IMG/VR virus record: IMGVR_UViG_3300032323_002311
Location: 1 to 25,346 of that record
Length of the DNA stretch: 25,346 nt
Reading direction: 5' to 3' (one strand)
Origin: a virus
Both the position numbers and the translations under genes were made by a program. Numbering within the stretch: the first letter of the stretch is position 1; the number at the start of each line of letters is the position of its first letter. This document shows, in pieces, positions 19,318 through 23,573 of the stretch. The notes under the pieces are model-generated. The model searched no databases. It was not told the origin of the DNA and was given only the letters and a program-made list of their open reading frames with translations.

Positions 19318-20010
19318 TTAGATTAGTTCGCTGATGTCCTCGAACGCCTGAACTGCTTCCGCCGTCTTGTTTGGATTGTCGGGGCAGTCGTCATACCAAT
19401 CTTCGTAGTCCCAGCCTTGAGCACAAGCACATCCGTCCTCGTTGTCTCGGTCTTTGTAGTCGGCGTGGCTGTTTGGAACATCCCACTCCTTGACTACGAA
19501 TAACTCGCCGTTCTCACCAGCAAACTCTACGCCCCAACCTTGTTCCTCTTCACAGTGGAACTCGAAGTGCAGAGTCGGGAACTGTTCAACCATTGCTCGG
19601 TATGCTCCCTCGGCAGCAGACCAAGCCGTGCTGAAACTGTATTGAAGTTCAGTCGGAGTATCCGTATTGAGGCTAGGGTCGCAAGCGTCCCACTTCGTAT
19701 CCCAGTTGCGAAGATTCCAGTCATACCAGCCATCAGATGAGAACTTCATTGAGTGAGCAAGTTTCTCTTCGCTGGACATCTCGTCGTAGCCCTCAGGTTT
19801 GTAATCGCTTGCTCCGAAGTATGCCTGTTTGTTTTCTGGCTGTATAAAGTTCCAGAACTGTATTGCGCCTTCGTGTGGCTTTTCTACTTGCTGATTAGTT
19901 TTGTAATCTTCGTAGTAAGTGTTGTAAGGCTTTGCTGCAAGTTCTTTGAACTCCGCAATCGCTTTTTCATCACCAGTTATGGTGAGGTTGTTATAGACCC
20001 AATTTGGCAT
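19318..20010 (-). CDS. Api92-like/DUF1281 protein
   Basis: 230 residues, ATG 20010 after the ACGACGAAAGGAAAACAA leader. The start PNWVYNNLTITGDEKAIAEF is the signature of the Api92/DUF1281 (ferredoxin-like) family of phage and plasmid proteins: M-P-N-x-(V/C)-x-N-x-(L/V)-x-(V/I)-x-G. Later WDWYDWNLRNWDTKWDACDP, LQYSFSTAWSAA and WGVEFAGENG follow the family order; the acidic insert DYKDRDNEDGCACAQGWDYE is less usual. Role unknown, sometimes linked to anti-host functions. Single-gene unit with terminator. Confidence 0.75.
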   Translation of the reverse strand: MPNWVYNNLTITGDEKAIAEFKELAAKPYNTYYEDYKTNQQVEKPHEGAIQFWNFIQPENKQAYFGASDYKPEGYDEMSSEEKLAHSMKFSSDGWYDWNLRNWDTKWDACDPSLNTDTPTELQYSFSTAWSAAEGAYRAMVEQFPTLHFEFHCEEEQGWGVEFAGENGELFVVKEWDVPNSHADYKDRDNEDGCACAQGWDYEDWYDDCPDNPNKTAEAVQAFEDISELI

Positions 20011-20034
20011 TTGTTTTCCTTTCGTCGTTTTTAC

Positions 20035-20214
20035 TTATGCAACTTTGAAAATGTCTGTGGTTTGAATTGTTGTTGAGTAGTCGGCGTCGTCGCCACCTAT
20101 TTCTTCAACTGGCTCTTCAATCTGAACAACGCAAGTTGTCAGTAGAGTGTCGAGTTCACCTTCTGATAGTTCTCTATCTGCTGTGAAAACTACTGTCATT
20201 TGATACTTTTGCAT
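20035..20214 (-). CDS. Mini-protein, 59 aa
   Basis: ATG 20214 with GAAAGGAAATGAA upstream. Sequence MQKYQMTVVFTADRELSEGE, LDTLLTTCVVQIEEPVEEIG: a strand-helix-strand of the KFxVxV type found in its neighbour at 20235. The last gene of a short unit; the stop is followed by AAAAACGACG. Confidence 0.64.
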   Translation of the reverse strand: MQKYQMTVVFTADRELSEGELDTLLTTCVVQIEEPVEEIGGDDADYSTTIQTTDIFKVA

Positions 20215-20234
20215 TTCATTTCCTTTCGTCATTT

Positions 20235-20393
20235 TTATGATGCCTCGAAGTCCCATTTAGCGCCAACCTCGAAATCCTCAAAGTCGTCTGCAATCCATTC
20301 ATCTAAAGACTCAATGGCTTTCATTGCATCTTCTGCTTTGACTTCAACTTCGTAATGTTTTGTAAGTGTTGCTCTCACAATGAACTTTTCCAC
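20235..20393 (-). CDS. Mini-protein, 52 aa, GTG start
   Basis: Found by hand: GTG 20393 with GGAAGG upstream, TAA at 20235-20237. Sequence EKFIVRATLTKHYEVEVKAE, DAMKAIESLDEWIADDFEDF. The pattern K(F/Y)xVxxxxxxxYEVEVxAExxxxAxE is the same as 12363-12518, so these may be distant paralogues. Follows the promoter at 20445. Confidence 0.62.
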   Translation of the reverse strand: MEKFIVRATLTKHYEVEVKAEDAMKAIESLDEWIADDFEDFEVGAKWDFEAS

Positions 20394-20444
20394 TTGTTGT
20401 TATTCCTTCCGTCGTTTTTATGGGTGTCTTGCTTTGTAGAACTA

Positions 20445-20491
20445 TTATTACATTTTTCTGCACTTGATGCAAGTTCTGCAGCAGCGTGTCG
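20445..20491 (-). promoter_or_regulatory. Promoter of the 20393 unit
   Basis: CGACACGC (20484-20491), TTGCAT (20467-20472), spacer CAAGTGCAGAAAAATG (16 nt), TAATAA (20445-20450). Confidence 0.7.
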
Positions 20492-20505
20492 TTTTGCGAG
20501 TAGAA

Positions 20506-20531
20506 AGCCCCCCTCCCGAAGGAGAGGGGCT
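20506..20531 (-). terminator. Terminator of paralogue B
   Basis: AGCCCC(CC)TC/GAGAGGGGCT stem-loop with CTTCGG-type loop; TTTCT follows on the minus strand. It lies immediately upstream of the 20393 promoter. Confidence 0.78.
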
Positions 20532-20537
20532 AACGAA

Positions 20538-20873
20538 TTACTTCGCTACTAGAACCACATAAGGCTTGTCTTCTGAACAAGCATCAAATGCTTCTGGGAA
20601 GGCTACCTTCAACTTCTTTGAGTCGAGGTAGTTCTTGTGTCGAGTCTCTCGACAGATGCGAACAACTCCATCCACAATTCCAACTTCAGCATCACCCAAG
20701 ATTGCCTTGACTTGTGCCTCTAGTGCTTTTTGTGTTTTGGTGAGTTCGTTCACCATTGTTCGAGTCGTAAAGAACTCGTTGATTATTGCTTGTGATGTTG
20801 CATCTAGAACAACGGCGGTCTGTTCAACTTGAACTTCCTGCACGACTTTGTTCACTACTTTCGCTTTTGACAC
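20538..20873 (-). CDS. Recombination-associated-type protein, paralogue B
   Basis: 111 residues, the same length and order as the 11879 protein: SKAKVVNKVVQEVQVEQTAV, coiled coil FTTRTMVNELTKTQKALEAQ, GDAEVGIVDGVVRI, then DSKKLKVAFPEAFDAC and a VVLVAK end. The shared features are the coiled coil, GDAEVGIV(N/D)G, DSKKL..AFPEA and VVLV.K. It differs around positions 70-85 (CRETRHKNYL against EQSKRSRTGV), a likely functional difference. Linked families accompany YqaJ-type exonucleases; no such enzyme is in the window. Confidence 0.72.
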   Translation of the reverse strand: MSKAKVVNKVVQEVQVEQTAVVLDATSQAIINEFFTTRTMVNELTKTQKALEAQVKAILGDAEVGIVDGVVRICRETRHKNYLDSKKLKVAFPEAFDACSEDKPYVVLVAK

Positions 20874-20956
20874 TGGTGTCTCTGCGTCCTTTCTGTATCA
20901 ACCTGCACTCGGTAGTGGAGGAGGGTTAGAGAAACTTATCTTCGCTAACAAGAGAA

Positions 20957-21022
20957 ACATTACATCATCTCTCTGACATCTGGCAAATCCAAATAGGGGT
21001 TTTTTGATAACAGTTTGATAAC
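20957..21022 (-). promoter_or_regulatory. Promoter and TTATCAAA repeats of paralogue B
   Basis: TTGCCA (20981-20986), TAATGT (20957-20962), then TCTCTTGTTAG. Upstream is GTTATCAAACTGTTATCAAA (21003-21022), two direct TTATCAAA words 3 nt apart, the same as in the paralogue A region. Confidence 0.65.
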
Positions 21023-21037
21023 AAGATTTCGTTGATG

Positions 21038-21052
21038 TCCAGGGGCCCTGGA
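21038..21052. repeat. 15-bp palindrome TCCAGGG-G-CCCTGGA
   Basis: Perfect 7-bp arms around one central base, in the non-coding stretch upstream of the paralogue B promoter. Possible operator or protein-binding site; there is no second copy in the window that I see. Confidence 0.55.
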
Positions 21053-21060
21053 ATTAAAAA

Positions 21061-21079
21061 AGGAAAGTTATTTGGAAGT
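21061..21079. repeat. 19-bp repeat, copy 2 (AGGAAAGTTATTTGGAAGT)
   Basis: Identical to 8140-8158. Followed immediately by AGTGCAGGAA, a copy of the promoter spacer word outside a recognisable promoter. Confidence 0.8.
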
Positions 21080-21117
21080 TAGTGCAGGAACGCTGCTCCG
21101 CCGCTGCAGCAGCCGAA

Positions 21118-21291
21118 CTATTCTTCTGGAATCTGTTCCTCAATCGCTGTGCGATTTTTTACTTCCCTGGTTCGCATCCGCTTTGTGCGGCGGTCTTCAA
21201 ATACCTGGGACTTCTGGTTTTGCACATAGCTTCCAGGCACGCCCTTAGTCATCCGCTTGATGCGCTCGCGTTCCCGCTTCTTCTCGTCCAT
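21118..21291 (-). CDS. Basic hypothetical protein, 57 aa
   Basis: Found by hand: ATG 21291 with GGAAAGG 12 nt upstream, TAG at 21118-21120. Sequence DEKKRERERIKRMTKGVPGS, VFEDRRTKRMRTREVKNRTA is dominated by Lys/Arg/Glu and probably helical; it could bind nucleic acid. No family recognised. The stretch 20874-21117 between this gene and paralogue B is non-coding and holds the repeats described separately. Confidence 0.6.
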   Translation of the reverse strand: MDEKKRERERIKRMTKGVPGSYVQNQKSQVFEDRRTKRMRTREVKNRTAIEEQIPEE

Positions 21292-21310
21292 TTATAAATT
21301 TTACCTTTCC

Positions 21311-21358
21311 AAAGAAAAACGACCCGCCAAGTCCCATCGCTGTGGGTGCTTATTGGCG
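21311..21358 (-). terminator. Terminator of the MGYTHYF gene
   Basis: CGCCAA (21325-21330) and TTGGCG (21353-21358) with an inner CCCA/TGGG helix. On the minus strand GGGTCGTTTTTCTTT follows. Confidence 0.78.
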
Positions 21359-21389
21359 AGCCGTTAGATTTCTAATTAGCCCCTGGCTG

Positions 21390-21836
21390 TTATGCGCTGA
21401 CCGCTTCACTTGCCGTAGGGTCTACTGCTTCCAAGCCGAGTGCGTTGCGGTAGAGGCGTGCACCGTCTGACCACTCAGACCAGTATCCGTCCGAGCCGAT
21501 GTCCACTGCAGAGCCGTAGCATTCCTTTAAGTGAATAAGGCACGCCGTCACTACTGCATCGTATGGCTTGCGTGCCGTCTTGCAGAAGTTGAATCCCTTT
21601 TCATCTAAAGACCAATAAAAGGTTTCGTGTGAGTCCGCGCCGTAACCATTGAAACTAACTACGGAATCGGTAACTTCCCAACCACCGAGCTTTTCGCCCA
21701 TGCCGTCGGCAAGTTGAATCTTGTCTTGAGTTGTGGCGTATTCGATAATAGTGCGAGCGCCGTTGGCAAACATTTCGAAACGAACTGCATCGTCACGAGT
21801 GATTCCTACTTTTGAGAAATAGTGTGTGTATCCCAC
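21390..21836 (-). CDS. MGYTHYF-family phage protein
   Basis: 148 residues, GTG 21836 with AAGGAG 11 nt upstream. The start MGYTHYFSKVGITRDDAVRF is characteristic: a family found across phages and plasmids that opens MGYTHYW/F. Further along are VSFNGYGADSHETFYW and YDAVVTACLIHLKECYG, where (F/I)NG......(E/H)(T/D)F......F.(F)CKTARKPYD is the family core. Biological role unknown to me. The gene is preceded by a strong promoter and a perfect 9-bp inverted repeat in the leader. Confidence 0.8.
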   Translation of the reverse strand: MGYTHYFSKVGITRDDAVRFEMFANGARTIIEYATTQDKIQLADGMGEKLGGWEVTDSVVSFNGYGADSHETFYWSLDEKGFNFCKTARKPYDAVVTACLIHLKECYGSAVDIGSDGYWSEWSDGARLYRNALGLEAVDPTASEAVSA

Positions 21837-21864
21837 TTGGGTTTGTCTCCTTCATCGTTTTTTG

Positions 21865-21888
21865 TTATTAGGGGGTGTTCCCTAATAA
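21865..21888. promoter_or_regulatory. Inverted repeat in the leader, probable operator
   Basis: TTATTAGGG-6 nt-CCCTAATAA, perfect 9-bp arms, between the -10 (TATAAT, 21893-21898) and the ribosome site of the MGYTHYF gene. The position just downstream of the start point suits a repressor, or a hairpin that controls translation. Confidence 0.62.
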
Positions 21889-21892
21889 ATCT

Positions 21893-21923
21893 ATTATAGA
21901 GCACTGACATTAGTATTTGTCAA
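21893..21923 (-). promoter_or_regulatory. Promoter of the MGYTHYF gene
   Basis: TTGACA (21918-21923), TATAAT (21893-21898) with 19-nt spacing, or TCTATA with 17. Near-consensus but lacks GTGCAGG, so it may be read by the host polymerase alone, early in infection. It lies inside the end of the 21910 gene. Confidence 0.75.
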
Positions 21924-22143
21924 GTGCTTTGTGCATCTTTACCAAACTGTTATCAAACTTTTTGTTTATCTTTCTGTATTGCCTTTGATACTTCCTGCCC
22001 TCAATTGAAGGTGGGATGTATGTGCTTCTTCTCATCTGCCTTCTGTAGGTTGGCTTAAGTTGGATGACCACCCAAACAAACAGGGTCAAGCCACTCCCAA
22101 TTAACATTCCCGCAAATAAAAGAGCGAGTTCTCTTGTTTCCAT
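21910..22143 (-). CDS. Small membrane protein with basic tail, 77 aa
   Basis: ATG 22143 just after the upstream TAA (GGATAAAAATGG). One membrane helix at residues 6-28 (LALLFAGMLIGSGLTLFVWV), then a long basic cytoplasmic tail (PTYRRQMRRSTYIPPSIEGR, KYQRQYRKINKKFDNSLVKM). It contains a plus-strand AAACTGTTATCAAAC (21944-21958), the repeat word found upstream of the two paralogues. No family recognised. Confidence 0.66.
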   Translation of the reverse strand: METRELALLFAGMLIGSGLTLFVWVVIQLKPTYRRQMRRSTYIPPSIEGRKYQRQYRKINKKFDNSLVKMHKALDKY

Positions 22144-22145
22144 TT

Positions 22146-22388
22146 TTATCCTTTTGTCATTTCTGCTGGTTCCATAAATCCAGCGCCGTTTAGTTCAGGG
22201 TCACGAGCAGGTATCAACACATGACCATTATCAAAGATTAAAACAATCGCGCCTTCTGAATCGTATTCTTCCCAGCCGAAAGCTTCAAGTTCCGATTCTG
22301 TCATAGGGCGTACCGAAATTAGTTTTGCTCCGATGGCACCCTTGCATTGGTCTGCGTAATAATTCTTTACTTCGTCTTTTGTTTTCAT
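22146..22388 (-). CDS. Hypothetical protein, 80 aa
   Basis: ATG 22388 with AGGAGG upstream. Sequence KTKDEVKNYYADQCKGAIGA, FGWEEYDSEGAIVLIFDNGH and VLIPARDPELNGAGFMEPAE; a short beta domain with a helix start. The (I/V)xxIFDNGxxLIPxRDPExNGxG segment is found in several phage proteins of unknown role. First gene after the TTGACA/TATAAT promoter. Confidence 0.68.
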   Translation of the reverse strand: MKTKDEVKNYYADQCKGAIGAKLISVRPMTESELEAFGWEEYDSEGAIVLIFDNGHVLIPARDPELNGAGFMEPAEMTKG

Positions 22389-22409
22389 TTTGTCTTTCCT
22401 CCTAAATTT

Positions 22410-22439
22410 ATTATAGAGCAGGAGATTTACATTTGTCAA
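22410..22439 (-). promoter_or_regulatory. Promoter of the 22388 gene
   Basis: TTGACA (22434-22439), spacer of 18 nt including CTCCTGCTC, TATAAT (22410-22415). The spacer has CCTGC, the core of the shared word, in inverted orientation. The TTGACA includes the stop region of the 22436 gene. Confidence 0.78.
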
Positions 22440-22744
22440 CTATCCGACACGACTTGATATGCAATCACCGAGAATGCCGCTACTACCGCGAGCATCCCCA
22501 TGCCGAAGAAGAAGTTCTCGCCGCCAAGCCATAGGCCCCAGGTCATAACAATTCCAGAAACAATTAAGGCCCTGTCCCAGCGCATGCCGACTTTCTTCCA
22601 CAGCAATGCAAACATCGATATAGGCCATATCAAAATTTGGAACACCGCCCATACAACGATGACACCCGTTGTTGCGTCAGTGTCTTCCGACCCGTTGTCA
22701 GCTCGAGCCGCTGCAACATTCCAAAGTATAAATAGTTCAATCAT
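22436..22744 (-). CDS. Membrane protein, 102 aa, apparently leaderless
   Basis: ATG 22744 lies only 6 nt after TATGAT (22751-22756), so transcription should start at or next to the ATG. Three to four hydrophobic stretches: MIELFILWNVAAA, TGVIVVWAVFQILIWPISMF, ALIVSGIVMTWGLWLGG and FGMGMLAVVAAFSVIAYQVV. The segment between helices is charged (ARADNGSEDTDATT). No family recognised. Confidence 0.7.
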   Translation of the reverse strand: MIELFILWNVAAARADNGSEDTDATTGVIVVWAVFQILIWPISMFALLWKKVGMRWDRALIVSGIVMTWGLWLGGENFFFGMGMLAVVAAFSVIAYQVVSDS

Positions 22745-22750
22745 GTTTTT

Positions 22751-22779
22751 ATCATAGAGCGAACCGTTACCGCTGTCAA
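22751..22779 (-). promoter_or_regulatory. Promoter for a leaderless gene
   Basis: TTGACA (22774-22779), 17-nt spacer, TATGAT (22751-22756), then AAAAACATG. No ribosome site fits between. Confidence 0.78.
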
Positions 22780-23086
22780 GTTACTGACGAGTAGCGTTTG
22801 AGCTAGCAGCGCGGTTTAAAAAGTTATTGGTTTCTTGGGCGGGCCGTTCTTCAGTTTCTCGGCGCTCCGTGTTGAGAAACCTATCCTACTTACCGTGTCA
22901 AGTCTTGTCAAGCAGGAAACGCGGGCCGTTAGCTCCGCCAGGTAAAAGTTATTTGGATGTTGGGTAACGCTTTGAGCTGGCCGCTCCGTCGAGTTATCCA
23001 CAGGCCGTTAATGGACAGACTTAGTTCTAACCTTGTACGGCAAGTTCTATGATAGGAACTTTAGGGACCAGGCCGTTTGTTAAAAG
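22757..23086. other. Non-coding repeat region with a DnaA box, candidate replication or packaging locus
   Basis: 330 bp without a credible gene. GGCCGTT occurs at 22842, 22924, 23003 and 23071, spacing about 70-82 bp, with further GCCG words on the same strand. TTATCCACA (22994-23002) is a perfect DnaA box. A promoter-like pair TTGACA (22906-22911)/TAGGAT (22883-22888) faces left. Two diverged blocks resembling GC(T/G)TTTGAGCT(G/A)GC lie near 22795 and 22970. An 18-bp repeat TAAAAGTTATTTGGATGT occurs at 22943 and 23081. Confidence 0.5.
22943..22960. repeat. 18-bp repeat, copy a (TAAAAGTTATTTGGATGT)
   Basis: Identical to 23081-23098, 138 bp away. Related to the 19-bp repeat at 8140 and 21061 through the core AAGTTATTTGG. 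Confidence 0.8.
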
Positions 23087-23098
23087 TTATTTGGATGT
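23081..23098. repeat. 18-bp repeat, copy b (TAAAAGTTATTTGGATGT)
   Basis: Identical to 22943-22960. This copy contains the stop codon and last codons of the 23087 gene on the minus strand. Confidence 0.8.
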
Positions 23099-23215
23099 GC
23101 CGTCAGCATCAGCTGCTTTGCTGTTGATGTCCGTTGAGCATTTAGGGCACCGTTCGTGCAGGCCGATGTCATACGCCTCGCCGCACCAGAAGCAATCTTT
23201 CAATACCGTTTCCAT
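23087..23215 (-). CDS. Zinc-ribbon mini-protein, 42 aa
   Basis: Found by hand: ATG 23215 overlaps the TAA of the gene before it (TAATG). Sequence DCFWCGEAYDIGLHERCPKC has C-x2-C-x11-C-x2-C ribbon spacing (CFWCG ... CPKC). The short tail STDINSKAADADGTSK ends inside the 18-bp repeat. Translation probably depends on coupling to the 26-codon gene, as no good ribosome site is visible. Confidence 0.62.
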   Translation of the reverse strand: METVLKDCFWCGEAYDIGLHERCPKCSTDINSKAADADGTSK

Positions 23216-23295
23216 TAACTTGGTAACTCATCCATTCTGTCCACCCAATCGGTAGGGTCTACCTCTTGGTCACACTTGCCGTTTGACTTAGGCAC
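23215..23295 (-). CDS. 26-codon acidic mini-gene with perfect ribosome site
   Basis: GTG 23295 with AAGGAG 7 nt upstream; TAA overlaps the next ATG. Product PKSNGKCDQEVDPTDWVDRM DELPS is acidic. The perfect AAGGAG in front of so short a frame, plus the TAATG overlap, suggests a leader peptide that drives translation of the zinc-ribbon gene. It starts 29 nt after the 45-bp dyad. Confidence 0.5.
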   Translation of the reverse strand: MPKSNGKCDQEVDPTDWVDRMDELPS

Positions 23296-23323
23296 GCCGT
23301 ATCTCCTTGCCGCTTGACAAATC

Positions 23324-23368
23324 ATTAATTACTAACTATGCTAAGGACTAGCATAGGTAGTAATTAAT
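23324..23368. repeat. 45-bp near-perfect dyad (20-bp arms)
   Basis: Arms ATTAATTACTAACTATGCTA (23324-23343) and TAGCATAGGTAGTAATTAAT (23349-23368) are complementary at 19 of 20 positions around AGGAC. Strongly AT-rich, so it is not a usual terminator. It overlaps the stop of the 23364 gene. Candidate operator, resolution, origin or packaging site. Confidence 0.8.
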
Positions 23369-23573
23369 CTATAAACCCCATGCCGCTTATGTTGCGGACG
23401 GGTTCCGTTGCTTCGAGCTGTAATACCTTCAGGCCGTTAAGCAGATTAGCCGCTTCATTCGCCCGTGCCGATACTCGGATGTGTTCATCGCGGGTTCGAC
23501 ACTCAATGATGTCCGACTGTAACCGAGCCGCAAGCTGTTCAGCATCTTCAATAAGTTGTTCTACCGTCATCAT
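23364..23573 (-). CDS. Helical hypothetical protein, 69 aa
   Basis: ATG 23573, overlapping the stop of the terminase-like gene (ATGATGA); a second ATG follows at once. Sequence VEQLIEDAEQLAARLQSDII, RVSARANEAANLLNGLKVLQ: two helices, coiled-coil like. Its stop lies in the dyad. No family recognised; by position it may assist packaging. Confidence 0.64.
   Translation of the reverse strand: MMTVEQLIEDAEQLAARLQSDIIECRTRDEHIRVSARANEAANLLNGLKVLQLEATEPVRNISGMGFID

Noticed and set aside
22816-23001. Leftward open frame of 61 codons
   Set aside because: It contains a promoter-like TTGACA/TAGGAT pair, repeats and a DnaA box, lacks a ribosome site, and its composition is like the neighbouring non-coding repeats.
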